Of a stretch of 64,000 nucleotides of DNA, positions 37,295-45,687 are shown piece after piece. Under the pieces are notes generated by a model. That model saw nothing but the letters and a program-made list of their open reading frames with translations, had not been told where the DNA came from and ran no database searches. The stretch is from assembly GCF_001653715.1 (NCBI RefSeq), contig NZ_LWHQ01000006.1, forward strand, positions 162,143-226,142. The letters run 5' to 3'. Source of the DNA: Methylobacterium platani. GTDB lineage: Bacteria; Pseudomonadota; Alphaproteobacteria; Rhizobiales; Beijerinckiaceae. Position 1 is the stretch's first letter. Each line of letters starts with the position of its first letter. Made by a program: the position numbers and the translations under genes.

Positions 37295-37795
37295 CTATAC
37301 CGGCGCCAGGTCATTCTTTACGGGAGGCAGGGCAGATGCCGATTTTTGCATCAGCACATCTGCCAGCCGCGCGAAAGGAATGACGAACGTGAGTGCCAGA
37401 AGCTGCACGCCCAATAACACCGTCGCCAAAGGACTGCCGAGAACGCCCCCCAGAAGGACCGCGAGCGTCAGGTGCTTCCAGCGTTCCGTCTGGTTGGACG
37501 GCACCCCGGCATAGCCTTCGCTCCGGGTCTGGCCGCGGCGGCGCCACAAGGCCACCAGGATCGACGGCACGACACCGAACGCCAGCACCCAAGCCATGCG
37601 CCGATGCGAAAGGCGCGGGATCAGCACAAGGATGGTCTTACGACGCTCGTCCGACAGGTGCGGATCGTGCAGCATCGCCCCTGCCAGGTCGGTCGCCCGC
37701 CGCTTGTAGAAGTCGGCCACCTTGAGAAAACGGTTCGCGATCGCCGCGTAAACGACGACGATCAAGCCGGCCCAGAGAATCAGCTCAAGCGTCAT
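37295..37795 (-). CDS. Small membrane protein of unknown function (second of an overlapping pair)
   Basis: I do not recognise this 166-residue protein. It has an N-terminal membrane helix (LILWAGLIVVVYAAIANRFL), a soluble loop rich in Arg/Lys (YKRRATDLAGAMLHDPHLSD), a second helix (AWVLAFGVVPSILVALW) and a third, long hydrophobic region near 125-155. Its ATG at 37795 overlaps the stop of the upstream gene by four bases (ATGA), so the two are translated together and probably work as a complex. Lower GC and AT-rich flanks suggest acquired DNA. Confidence 0.75.
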   Translation of the reverse strand: MTLELILWAGLIVVVYAAIANRFLKVADFYKRRATDLAGAMLHDPHLSDERRKTILVLIPRLSHRRMAWVLAFGVVPSILVALWRRRGQTRSEGYAGVPSNQTERWKHLTLAVLLGGVLGSPLATVLLGVQLLALTFVIPFARLADVLMQKSASALPPVKNDLAPV

Positions 37796-38184
37796 GGCTT
37801 CTTGCCTTTCCCACTCTTGTTACCGGGCCTGCCTTTCGGCACCTTCTCCTTGACGCGCTTGGCGTGAGCGGCCGCCGACTCCCTCCTGGGATCTACATAC
37901 AGCTTGACCCTTAGCCAATTCACAACGAGGACCGATGCGATTCCAATGACCCATTCGGCTGCCGTGGGTGCAGATAAGCACGAGACGAGCCAATCCCAAA
38001 GCGACCGCATGTCGCTCGCCATCTCGCCAACGGCGACGGACGTTTTCAGGTTCCGCCACGTCTCGGCGACTTGCGCGATCAGTTCACCGATCCCGCTGGC
38101 GATGACCTTTCCGACCGCCAGCACGCCGACGATTTGAAGCAAGGTCCCCCGTAGACTCGTCAAGAACGAACGATATCGTTTCAT
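37792..38184 (-). CDS. Small membrane protein of unknown function (first of an overlapping pair)
   Basis: An unrecognised 130-residue protein with two hydrophobic segments, LLQIVGVLAVGKVIASGIGE near residues 16-35 and AAEWVIGIASVLVVNWLRVK near 75-94, joined by an amphipathic stretch. The last 30 residues are very basic (KRVKEKVPKGRPGNKSGKGK), suggesting contact with nucleic acid or membrane lipid on the cytoplasmic side. It starts 300 bp from the neighbouring divergent gene, within AT-rich DNA, and overlaps the following gene by ATGA. Confidence 0.75.
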   Translation of the reverse strand: MKRYRSFLTSLRGTLLQIVGVLAVGKVIASGIGELIAQVAETWRNLKTSVAVGEMASDMRSLWDWLVSCLSAPTAAEWVIGIASVLVVNWLRVKLYVDPRRESAAAHAKRVKEKVPKGRPGNKSGKGKKP

Positions 38185-38489
38185 TCAAGATCGCGCCAAG
38201 CATAAAGGATTTTTGCATGCATATCAATCAGCCGTCGGCGGGCGCCGACTCATGTACAGATCGCAAACATTTTGTCAACCTTGAGTGATTATTTTACACA
38301 AGTTTAATATTGGAATCTATTTTCATAGATTGCGCTATATTATACTGGTGAGATCGGATCGATAGGAACTTACAGGACGGCATTGCAATGACATTCTCTG
38401 CGAGATGCGGTGCAAGCCCGGTCTAAAAAATTTGCGGGCGATCGGCCGCTGCTGCGGTCGCGGCGCCGAACCACCGCCAGGCTCGGCCG
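38185..38489. other. AT-rich intergenic region
   Basis: No gene is seen in these 305 bp. The part from about 38255 to 38355 is AT-rich (TTATTTTACACAAGTTTAAT, then ATAGATTGCGCTATATTATA). It should hold the promoter of the membrane-protein pair on the left and, in the GC-rich part after 38410, the leader of the YbhP-like gene on the right. It forms the second border of the AT-rich island. Confidence 0.5.
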
Positions 38490-39290
38490 TTGAGGGAAAC
38501 CCGCTCCCCGCCAGAAGGCCCGCCCCGGTTGCTCCGCGTCCTCACCTACAACGTCCGCCGCTGCCTCGGCGCCGACGGCCGGCTCGCCCCGGAGCGGATC
38601 GCCGCGGTGATCGCCGCCTGCCGGCCGGACGTGGTGGCGCTGCAGGAGCTCGATGTCGGCCGCGCCCGCAGCGGCGGGATCGACCAGGCCGAGGCCGTCG
38701 CTGGCCATCTCGGCATGCGCTCCCACTTCCATCCGGCGATGCGGGTGAGCGAGGAGCTCTACGGCGACGCGATCCTGACCGCCCTCCCCTCCCGGCTGGT
38801 GCGGGCGCAAGCCCTGCCGGGCCGGGACGGGTGCGAGCCCCGCGGCGCGCTCTGGGTGTCGGTCGCCCTCGGCGACGCCGAGGTGCAGGTCGTCACCACC
38901 CATCTCGGCCTCGACCGGCGCGAGCGGTGGGCCCAGGCCGAGGCGCTGCTCGGGCCCGGCTTCCTCGGCGATCCGGCCTGCCGCGATCCCGTCGTGCTGC
39001 TCGGCGACTTCAACGCCCTGCCGGGCTCGGGCGTCCACCGCCGCCTCGCCGCCCGGCTGCCGGACGCGCACGGAGCCCGGGCCTGGACGCGGCCGACCTT
39101 CCCGGCCCGCCTGCCGCTCCTGCGCATCGACCACGTCTTCGTCAGCCGCGGCGTCGCGGTGCGGGCGGTGCGGACCCTCGGCGGCCGGCTCGCCCGGGTC
39201 GCCTCCGACCACCTGCCCCTCGTCGCCGACCTCGACCTCGCGCCGGCCGTCGCGCCCCCCATCTCCGTGCCCCGGGAGGAACCCGCGTGA
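38490..39290 (+). CDS. Endonuclease/exonuclease/phosphatase family protein, YbhP-like
   Basis: The 266-residue protein is an EEP-fold metal-dependent hydrolase. Motifs are LRVLTYNVRRCLG, DVVALQELDVGR, the metal/active-site VTTHLGLDRRERWAQ, LLGDFNALPGSG and the closing ASDHLPLVADLDL. The pairing with a YbhN-like membrane protein gene (GTGA overlap) recalls E. coli ybhP-ybhN, beside the cardiolipin synthase clsB. It probably acts on a lipid or nucleotide phosphodiester, but its substrate is unknown. The start is a TTG at 38490; a TTG 38 bases downstream, next to LRVLTYN, is also possible. Confidence 0.82.
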   Translation: MRETRSPPEGPPRLLRVLTYNVRRCLGADGRLAPERIAAVIAACRPDVVALQELDVGRARSGGIDQAEAVAGHLGMRSHFHPAMRVSEELYGDAILTALPSRLVRAQALPGRDGCEPRGALWVSVALGDAEVQVVTTHLGLDRRERWAQAEALLGPGFLGDPACRDPVVLLGDFNALPGSGVHRRLAARLPDAHGARAWTRPTFPARLPLLRIDHVFVSRGVAVRAVRTLGGRLARVASDHLPLVADLDLAPAVAPPISVPREEPA

Positions 39291-40279
39291 CGCAAGGCCC
39301 CGAGCAGACACAGGATAAGCGGAAGACCTCGGCGCGCCGGCGCTGGTGGACCATCGTCGCCACGGTGCTCAGCGTCGCCCTCGGCGGCTACCTGCTCTAC
39401 CGCACGCTGTCCGGCTACAGCCTCGCGCAGCTCGTCGACGCGGTGCGGGCGCTGCCGGCCGGGCGCCTCGCCGCCGCCGGGGGGTTCGCCGCCGCGAGCT
39501 ACCTCTGCCTCACCGGCATCGACTGGCTGGCCCTGCGCGCCGCCGGCACGCCGCTGCCCTATCCCCGCGTCGCGCTCGCGGCCTTCATCAGCCTGGGGCT
39601 CGGCCACAGCATCGGGTTCGCCGGCCTGAGCAGCGGGGCGATCCGCTACCGCTTCTACACCCGCTGGGGCCTCAAGACCGCGGACGTCGCCAAGGCGGTG
39701 CTGTTCTGCGGCGTCACGGTCGCGGTCGGCCTGATGGCGCTCGGCGCCGTCGCGGTGCTGGTCCATCCCGGTCTCGCCCGGGACGTGACCGGGCTGGGGC
39801 CGGGCGCCGTGCTGGCGGCGGGCCTCGCCTGCGCGGGCGGCGTCGCGGCCTATCTTGGCCTCGCCGCCTGGTGGCGCAAGCCGCTGCGGTTCCGGCGCTG
39901 GTCGCTCGAGATGCCGCCGCTCCCGCTCGCGGCGGCGCAGGTGGGCCTGGGCGCGGTCAACTTCGCCCTGGTCTCGGCCTGCCTGCACCAGGTCCTGTCG
40001 GCGGTCTCCGACGTCGGCTACCTCGCGGTGGCCTCGGTCTTCGTCATCGCCAACGCGGCGGTGCTGATCACCCACGTGCCGGGCGGCGTCGGGGTGATCG
40101 AGAGCGTGGTCGTCCACCTGCTGCCGAAGACCGACGTCATCGGCCCGCTGATCGCCTTCCGCTGCCTGTACTTCCTCGCGCCCCTGGCCCTCGGCCTCCT
40201 CGCCTTCGGGGCGACCGAGGCGGTGTTCCGGTGGCGCGATGCGGGCAGGGCGGCTACGGTCGAAACTCAATCGGCTTGA
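39287..40279 (+). CDS. YbhN/UPF0104-family integral membrane protein
   Basis: A 330-residue protein with about eight membrane helices, of the lysylphosphatidylglycerol synthase transmembrane-domain (UPF0104) family. Segments include SYLCLTGIDWLALRAAGTPL, FISLGLGHSIGFAGLSSGAI, RYRFYTRWGL and NAAVLITHVPGGVGVIESVV, all characteristic. It lacks the C-terminal transferase domain of MprF, so it is a putative lipid flippase or regulator. The GTG start at 39287 overlaps the YbhP-like stop. A ClsB-like phospholipase D gene lies 1.3 kb away on the other strand. Confidence 0.87.
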   Translation: MTQGPEQTQDKRKTSARRRWWTIVATVLSVALGGYLLYRTLSGYSLAQLVDAVRALPAGRLAAAGGFAAASYLCLTGIDWLALRAAGTPLPYPRVALAAFISLGLGHSIGFAGLSSGAIRYRFYTRWGLKTADVAKAVLFCGVTVAVGLMALGAVAVLVHPGLARDVTGLGPGAVLAAGLACAGGVAAYLGLAAWWRKPLRFRRWSLEMPPLPLAAAQVGLGAVNFALVSACLHQVLSAVSDVGYLAVASVFVIANAAVLITHVPGGVGVIESVVVHLLPKTDVIGPLIAFRCLYFLAPLALGLLAFGATEAVFRWRDAGRAATVETQSA

Positions 40280-40322
40280 CGATGCCAGGGTCTGGTTCGA
40301 CCCTCGGCGGCCCTTTGCACGG

Positions 40323-40910
40323 TCAAGCGGATTGGGGTGGCGTCCTGGCGATCGCGGCGAGCAAGGTCGAATGCTGGCGGTGGATGACCCTGAGAAAGGC
40401 AGCTTCGTCTCCCACGGCTCGCGCCAACACGATCGCGCCCTGTATTCCCGACACTACCTCCTCCGCGATCCGCTCGGCCGGCGACGGGGGAACTCCCGCG
40501 GTTTCAAGGCAATGAGCGAGTGCCGATATCCAGCGCACGAAATAGCTCCTCGTCCGGATCGCAAAAGCCGCTCCGGAGGAACTGAGGCCGATACACCCGA
40601 CGAGGCATACCCTTCTGCCGGACCGGAAGTATGCCGTCACATCCTCGATCATGGACGTGACCGCCGCCGCCGGATCATGTGCCTGCTCCAGCGGCGCGAA
40701 GATCGTCGTCGCAAACCATGAGTCGATGTCGGCAAGAACAGCCTCCATCATTTCCTCCTTCCCGCCGGGGAAGAAGTTGTAGAGGCTGCCCTTACCGAGG
40801 CCGGTTGCCTTCGACAGCAGCGACAGGCTCGCACCCTCGAACCCATGCTCGCGGAACACTTCCGCCAGGGCCGACACGGCGTCGGCACGCTCCGTCAGGA
40901 CGCGCTTCAC
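40323..40910 (-). CDS. TetR/AcrR-family transcriptional regulator
   Basis: A 195-residue regulator. The helix-turn-helix is within residues 10-55 (ALAEVFREHGFEGASLSLLS, KATGLGKGSLYNFFPGGKEE), followed by a helical ligand domain (VCLVGCIGLSSSGAAF). The GTG start at 40910 is chosen because it lies 2 bp after the SnoaL-like stop and gives MKRVLTERADAV; a longer frame would overlap that gene. It probably represses its own operon through the palindrome at 41395-41422. Confidence 0.87.
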   Translation of the reverse strand: MKRVLTERADAVSALAEVFREHGFEGASLSLLSKATGLGKGSLYNFFPGGKEEMMEAVLADIDSWFATTIFAPLEQAHDPAAAVTSMIEDVTAYFRSGRRVCLVGCIGLSSSGAAFAIRTRSYFVRWISALAHCLETAGVPPSPAERIAEEVVSGIQGAIVLARAVGDEAAFLRVIHRQHSTLLAAIARTPPQSA

Positions 40911-40912
40911 GC

Positions 40913-41377
40913 TCAAAGGCCGAGGTCGCTGAGCGAGGGATGATCGTCGGGTCGGCGGCCGAGGGGCCAATGAAATTGGCGCTCCGCCTCGGTTATCGGC
41001 ATTTCGTTGATGCTGGCATGGCGGTGCTTCATCAGTCCGTCCTCGGCAAATTCCCAGTTCTCGTTGCCGTAGGCGCGGAACCAGTGCCCGCTATCGTCGC
41101 GATACTCGTAGGCATAGCGCACCGCGATCCGATTGCCGGTGAAGGCCCACAGTTCCTTGATCAGCCTGTATTCGTGTTCCTTGTTCCACTTGCGAGTGAG
41201 GAAGGCTCGCGCCTCGTCACGGTTGGTCGCGAATTCGACACGGTTCCGCCAGCGCGTGTCGAGCGTGTACGCCAGCGCGACCTTGGCGGCGTCGCGCGTG
41301 TTCCAGCCGTCCTCTGCGAGGCGCACCTTCTCGATCGCCGACTCTTCGGTGAAGGGGGGCAGCGGAGGTCGGGACAT
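40913..41377 (-). CDS. DUF1348 / SnoaL-like protein
   Basis: The 154-residue protein belongs to the NTF2/SnoaL-like DUF1348 family: [99 protein letters not shown]. These cone-shaped folds bind small molecules, sometimes as enzymes or stress proteins, but the family has no proven role. It is the first gene of a two-gene operon with a TetR regulator, 2 bp apart. DUF1348 genes often sit beside TetR genes. Confidence 0.88.
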   Translation of the reverse strand: MSRPPLPPFTEESAIEKVRLAEDGWNTRDAAKVALAYTLDTRWRNRVEFATNRDEARAFLTRKWNKEHEYRLIKELWAFTGNRIAVRYAYEYRDDSGHWFRAYGNENWEFAEDGLMKHRHASINEMPITEAERQFHWPLGRRPDDHPSLSDLGL

Positions 41378-41394
41378 CGGATCACCTTCAGGAA

Positions 41395-41422
41395 CCATCT
41401 TGTACCGATCGGTACAAGATGG
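41395..41422. promoter_or_regulatory. Perfect 28-bp palindromic TetR operator candidate
   Basis: The 28 bp form a perfect palindrome with half-site CCATCTTGTACCGA, placed 18 bp before the DUF1348 start. The centre TGTACCGATCGGTACA is typical of TetR-family sites. It overlaps the expected promoter, so the TetR protein of the same operon is the obvious ligand-controlled repressor. Confidence 0.8.
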
Positions 41423-41622
41423 CCGTTGGTGGGTCAATCCCTCTTGGGGACCACTCCTCGCGAGGTTGGTGATCCGGGATCCCGGATTGGATCCCGGATT
41501 CATGTCGACCGACGCTCGTCGCCGCCGATGCCGAGCATCAATGTCGACAGCCGCGTTCCACCCCGAGCAGTCCCTTCGCCCAGGGCGCCCGGTCGGGCGG
41601 TCGAGCCGAGAGAGTTTAAGCC

Positions 41623-43059
41623 CTACGCCGTCCCGAACGGCCGCTCCGGGTCGAGCAGCTCCGAGCTGACCAGCGGATCGAGCAGGCCCTCCTCCTCCGG
41701 CACCTCGCAGACCCGCAAGGACCGCGGCCCGCCCATGTGGCGCCGGATCGCCGCGATCAGGCCGTCCTGGGAGGTCGCCTCGGCCATCGCCTCCGGCGCG
41801 AGCCCGAGATGCTCGGCCAGCAGGCGGTCGCGCAGGGAGCGGATCGCCCGGCGCTCCTCGGGGGTGCGGGCCTCGACCGCGAGGTCGCACTCGGTGTCGA
41901 GGGCGACCGAACGGTTGTTGAGGTTCGACGAGCCGATGCGCAGGAAGCGGTCGTCGATGAGGACGAGCTTGGCGTGGACCTCGATCTCGCAATCCTCCTC
42001 CTCGTCCTCGCCGCCGGAGCCCGGCACCACCGGATAGGCGACGAGCAGGCGCCCGAAGCGGTCGACGGCGCGCAGCCGGCGCAGCACCCGGTCGCGCGGG
42101 GTGCCCATGGCGACGCGCTCGGTGAAGTTGTGCGAGCGCCGCGTCAGCACCACCACGATCTCCGGCCCGGCCTCCGCCGCCAGATGGGCCGCGAGGGCGT
42201 CGGCGACGAAATCGGCCGTGAGGTACTGCGCCTCGAGGTAGATCGTCTCCCGGGCCGAGGCGAGGGCGGCGGCGGTGAGCGCGGCCGCCTCCTCGACCGA
42301 GGGCTCGCGGCCCTGGAGCGGCATGGTGCGGGCGATGGCGACGGGGGCGTCGGTGAACAGGGGGGCGAGGCCCTGCGGCCAGACCGGCGCGGCGCCGGCG
42401 ACGGGCGCCAGGATCTCGCCGGTGGCGGCGCGCCAGCGCGCGCGGGCGAGGTCCCCGATCCGTGCCGCCGCCTCGCCGTCGACCGCCATCTGCAGGTCGT
42501 GCACCGGCGGATAGAGCTCGCCGTCGGGATTGGTGCGCAGGGGATCGCCGGCCGTATGGGCCGGGGTGTCCCAGCGCCCGACCGTGAGGTCGATGCCGCC
42601 GGCGAACGCGACCCGGTCGTCGATGCAGACGAGCTTCTGGTGGTGGGCGGCGTAGAGCGGATGATGCGTGTCGAGGCGCACGCTGATCCGCGGATGCGCC
42701 TCCCACTCGGCCCCGAACAGCAGCGGCAGCGCCGCGCCGGGCCCGTGCACGGTCGCGACGCTCCAGACCAGCACCCGCACCTCGAGGCCGGGGCGGCGCG
42801 CCGCGAGGTCGCGCAGGAGCGGCCCCAGCGGCGGCGATTCCTCCGCGCTGGCGTCGTGGCGCAGGCGGATGCGCCCGTCGAAGTCCCATCCGACGATCAG
42901 GATCGAGGTCTGCGCCTGGCGCAATGCGTCCTCCAGCCGGGCGAAGTACTCGGCGGAGTCGATCATGACCGCGACCCGCTCGGCCCGCGCCACGCACCAG
43001 CAGGTACGGCCGGGCTGGAACAGGGTCTCGGTCTCGTCGCACGCGGGTTGGGTGGTCAT
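41623..43059 (-). CDS. Phospholipase D-like protein, cardiolipin synthase B-like
   Basis: The 478-residue protein has two HKD catalytic motifs: [20 protein letters not shown] near 155-175 and [20 protein letters not shown] near 365-385, as in bacterial phospholipase D and ClsB. No N-terminal membrane helix is evident. Together with the nearby YbhP- and YbhN-like genes, which form one operon with clsB in E. coli, it probably makes or remodels cardiolipin or related phospholipids. Here it is on the opposite strand, with a TetR/DUF1348 operon in between. The ATG at 43059 begins [12 protein letters not shown]. Confidence 0.88.
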   Translation of the reverse strand: MTTQPACDETETLFQPGRTCWCVARAERVAVMIDSAEYFARLEDALRQAQTSILIVGWDFDGRIRLRHDASAEESPPLGPLLRDLAARRPGLEVRVLVWSVATVHGPGAALPLLFGAEWEAHPRISVRLDTHHPLYAAHHQKLVCIDDRVAFAGGIDLTVGRWDTPAHTAGDPLRTNPDGELYPPVHDLQMAVDGEAAARIGDLARARWRAATGEILAPVAGAAPVWPQGLAPLFTDAPVAIARTMPLQGREPSVEEAAALTAAALASARETIYLEAQYLTADFVADALAAHLAAEAGPEIVVVLTRRSHNFTERVAMGTPRDRVLRRLRAVDRFGRLLVAYPVVPGSGGEDEEEDCEIEVHAKLVLIDDRFLRIGSSNLNNRSVALDTECDLAVEARTPEERRAIRSLRDRLLAEHLGLAPEAMAEATSQDGLIAAIRRHMGGPRSLRVCEVPEEEGLLDPLVSSELLDPERPFGTA

Positions 43060-43200
43060 GGGGCGCCTGTACCCTCCTGTCGGCAGCCGGGGAACGGGGC
43101 CGGAACGGCGAGCGGACCCGTCCGTTCCACGGCCGGGCGACCGCAACCGGGCGACGCGGCCCGGTCGCGGACATCTAGTGCGGCTGGCGTGACGCCGTGA

Positions 43201-43217
43201 AGGCGGGTCTCCCGCCT
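43201..43217 (-). terminator. Short hairpin after the TspO gene
   Basis: AGGCGGG (43201-43207) and CCCGCCT (43211-43217) form a perfect 7-bp stem with a TCT loop, 25 bp downstream of the TspO stop. No T-run follows, so termination is only suggested. Confidence 0.35.
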
Positions 43218-43241
43218 CGCGTCCGGCGCGGGCCCGCGGCC

Positions 43242-43772
43242 TCAGTTCATCCACCAGATCGCCGCGTTGAGCGCCGTCGCGTAGGCGACCCAGGCGGCGT
43301 AGGGCACGAGGACGAGGGCGGCGATCCGGTCGAGGGGGGCGAAGAGCCGGATCGTCCACAGGATCATCACCAGGAGGGCGACCACCACGACGAGGCCGCC
43401 GGCCGGATCGTGCCGGGCGAAGAACACCGGCGTCCAGGCGCCGTTGAGGGCGAGCTGCACGAAGAACGCCCACAGGGCGAGCGTCCGGGTGCGCTTCAGG
43501 CCCCCGGTCGCCGGCGCGGTGCCGAGCACCCGCCAGCCGGACCAGGCGATCAGCGTGTAGAGGATCGTCCAGGCGACCGGGAACAGCCAGTTCGGCGGCG
43601 TGAAGCCGGGCTTGGCGAGGCCCGCATACCAGGTCGGGATGTTCGGCGTGGTCGCCAGGCTGCCCGCCACCGCGACCGCGGCGACCGGCAGGATCGCGGC
43701 GGCGAGGCGCGGCACGGGCGAAAGGACGGGCCGGGCGGGGTCGGGATTCGGCAGCGTTGCGGTCGGCGGCAT
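43242..43772 (-). CDS. tspO: TspO/MBR-family tryptophan-rich membrane protein
   Basis: A 176-residue, five-helix membrane protein. It has the TspO segments TWYAGLAKPGFTPPNWLFPV, AWTILYTLIAWSGWRV, LALNGAWTPVFFARHD and the closing YATALNAAIWWMN. Family members bind porphyrins or sterol-like ligands and affect tetrapyrrole levels or stress responses. A 20-residue Pro-rich leader precedes the first helix. It is divergent from the trans-sulfuration gene over about 100 bp. Confidence 0.9.
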   Translation of the reverse strand: MPPTATLPNPDPARPVLSPVPRLAAAILPVAAVAVAGSLATTPNIPTWYAGLAKPGFTPPNWLFPVAWTILYTLIAWSGWRVLGTAPATGGLKRTRTLALWAFFVQLALNGAWTPVFFARHDPAGGLVVVVALLVMILWTIRLFAPLDRIAALVLVPYAAWVAYATALNAAIWWMN

Positions 43773-43875
43773 CTCGGGCTCGGGTGCTATACCGGGATGG
43801 AGGTTGCGCGCCGGCACCGCTTCTGCAAGGGCGGCGGGGCAGCAAAAGATCCCTGTCCTTCCCTGGAGTCCCGGC

Positions 43876-45030
43876 ATGAGCCACGCCCCGCGCCCCTGGT
43901 CGAAGAAGAGCCTCGCCGCGCAGGCGCTCGGCCACGTCGATCCGGTCACCAAGGCGGTGGTGCCGCCGATCCACGTCGCCACCACCTACATCCGCGACCC
44001 CGACAACCTGTACTCCTCCGGCTACGTCTACGGCCGGCCCGACAACGCCACGGTGCGCGAGGCGGAAGCCGTGATCGCGATGCTGGAGGAGGCCGAGGCC
44101 GGCGCGCTGCTGTTCTCCTCCGGCATGGCCGCCGCCACGGCGGTGTTCGGCGCCCTCGACCCGGGCGACCACATCGTGGCGCCGACCGTGATGTACTGGG
44201 CGCTGCGGCGCTGGCTGTCCGAGGAGGCGACGCGCTGGGGCCTCAAGGTCGATTTCGTCGCCACCGACGACCTCGACGCCCTGAACAGCGCGGTGCGGCC
44301 CGGGCAGACCAAGCTCGTCTGGCTCGAGACCCCCTCGAACCCGCTCTGGACCGTCACCGACATCGCCGGTGCCGCGGCGATCGCCCACGCGGCGGGCGCC
44401 CGCCTCGCGGTCGATTCGACGGCGAGCTCGCCGGTGGTGACCCGGCCCCTGAGCCTGGGCGCCGACGTGGTGATGCACGCCGCCACCAAGGTGCTTAACG
44501 GCCATTCCGACGTGATCGCCGGGGCGCTCGCCGGCGCGAAGGCCGACGAGTTCTGGGCCCGGATCCAGCGCATCCGCTCCGGCAACGGCGCGATCCTGGG
44601 GCCGTTCGAGGCCTACCTGCTGATGCGCGGGATGCGCACGCTGCACGTGCGCATCGCCGCCCAGATGGCGAATGCCGGCGACCTGGCACGGCGCCTCCAG
44701 GCCCACCCCGCAGTCGGCCACGTGCTCTATCCGGGCCTCGCCGAGCATCCCGGCCACGACGTCGCGGCCCGGCAGATGACCGGCGGCTTCGGCACCATGC
44801 TGTCGATCCGGGTGGCCGGGGGCGAGGCGGCGGCGATCCGCACCGCGGCCCGGGTGTCGCTGTGGAAGCGGGCGACCTCGCTCGGCGGCGTCGAGAGCCT
44901 GATCGAGCACCGCGCCTCGATCGAGGGCCCGGGCACCCCGTGCCCGCCGGACCTGCTGCGCCTCTCGGTCGGCATCGAGGATGCCGACGACCTCTTCGCC
45001 GACCTCGACCAGGCCCTGCGCCAGGAGTGA
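43876..45030 (+). CDS. Cys/Met-metabolism PLP-dependent trans-sulfuration enzyme
   Basis: The 384-residue protein belongs to the cystathionine gamma-synthase/beta-lyase family. It has GYVYGRPDNATVREAEAVIA, FSSGMAAATAVFGALDPGDH, the aspartate region ARLAVDSTASSPVVTRPLSL and the PLP Lys at residue 205 in HAATKVLNGHSD. The C-terminal SLGGVESLIEHRAS matches the family. It would make or cleave cystathionine, or act on O-acylhomoserine, in methionine/cysteine metabolism; which reaction cannot be fixed from sequence. The ATG at 43876 follows CCTGGAGTCCCGGC. The last codons lie in a tandem repeat. Confidence 0.88.
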   Translation: MSHAPRPWSKKSLAAQALGHVDPVTKAVVPPIHVATTYIRDPDNLYSSGYVYGRPDNATVREAEAVIAMLEEAEAGALLFSSGMAAATAVFGALDPGDHIVAPTVMYWALRRWLSEEATRWGLKVDFVATDDLDALNSAVRPGQTKLVWLETPSNPLWTVTDIAGAAAIAHAAGARLAVDSTASSPVVTRPLSLGADVVMHAATKVLNGHSDVIAGALAGAKADEFWARIQRIRSGNGAILGPFEAYLLMRGMRTLHVRIAAQMANAGDLARRLQAHPAVGHVLYPGLAEHPGHDVAARQMTGGFGTMLSIRVAGGEAAAIRTAARVSLWKRATSLGGVESLIEHRASIEGPGTPCPPDLLRLSVGIEDADDLFADLDQALRQE

Positions 45031-45095
45031 CCTGCGCAAAGGAGTGACCTGCGCACAGGAGTGACCTGCGCCAAGGAGTGACCTGCGCCAGGAGC
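45015..45095. repeat. Tandem repeat spanning the end of the trans-sulfuration gene
   Basis: Five imperfect copies of CCTGCGCCAAGGAGTGA (16-17 bp) run head to tail: 45015-45030, 45031-45047, 45048-45064, 45065-45081 and a partial 45082-45095. The first copy encodes the last residues and stop (LRQE-TGA), so the array looks like a duplication of the gene's end. Each copy contains AGGAG and TGA. The variation is only in the middle A/C bases. It is too short and unspaced for CRISPR. Confidence 0.9.
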
Positions 45096-45215
45096 GGGGG
45101 GCGGGAGCAGGACAAGACGGCGGGAGCTTGTTGGGAAGCTTCCTGGGGAGCTTCTTGCGATCTCGGCGCGTTGACCGGTGAAGCTTTTTCTTCTCCGGCC
45201 CACGGGAGACCCGCC

Positions 45216-45680
45216 ATGCCCGCCGCCCTGCCCTTCGCGCTCCTCGGCGCGCAGCTCGTTCTCGTCGCGGCGGACGGTCCGCCGCGGCTCAACATCGAGG
45301 CCACCTGCAACTCGCCGGGCCGCGCCTCGGTCAGCCAGGAAGCCGGCTCGGACGGCTGCCTGCGCTCCGAGCGCTCGGCGGGCGACGAGCTGCGCAAGCG
45401 CTGGGGCCAGTTCTCCGGCCCGGCCAAGACCCAGTGCTCGCAGCAATCGACTGCCGGGGGCTTCCCGAGCTACGTCGAGATGCTGACCTGCCTCGAGCTC
45501 GCCAGCGGCACCGTGCCGGTGACGAGCCCGACCAACCGCGCCACCGCCGGCCAGGGCAGCCCCGCCACCACCGGCAGCGTCCGCGGCCGCCCCGAGGAGC
45601 GCGCCGACAGCATGACGGCCGAGCCGGCGCCGAGCCAGCGCACCGACCCGCTCAAGGTGCTGGGCAAGCCGGCGCGGTAG
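45216..45680 (+). CDS. Conserved secreted/periplasmic protein of unknown function
   Basis: The 154-residue protein has a short hydrophobic start (MPAALPFALLGAQLVLVAAD), probably an export signal, and a small Cys-containing core: RLNIEATCNSPGRA, GCLRSERSAGDELRKRWGQF, CSQQSTAGGFPSYVEMLTCL. Proteins with this pattern are common in Rhizobiales and unnamed. The tail is Ser/Thr/Pro-rich and likely unfolded. The ATG at 45216 follows GGGAGACCCGCC. It stands alone after the tandem repeat. Confidence 0.75.
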   Translation: MPAALPFALLGAQLVLVAADGPPRLNIEATCNSPGRASVSQEAGSDGCLRSERSAGDELRKRWGQFSGPAKTQCSQQSTAGGFPSYVEMLTCLELASGTVPVTSPTNRATAGQGSPATTGSVRGRPEERADSMTAEPAPSQRTDPLKVLGKPAR

Positions 45681-45687
45681 GCGTGGG

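Noticed and set aside
43773..43875. SAM-type riboswitch before the trans-sulfuration gene
   Set aside because: The leader is short and GC-rich; I could not match the conserved core of SAM-II or SAM/SAH riboswitches. A covariance-model search would settle it.
45015..45095. Possible CRISPR array
   Set aside because: Units are 16-17 bp and directly adjacent with no spacers, and the first one is part of a coding gene.
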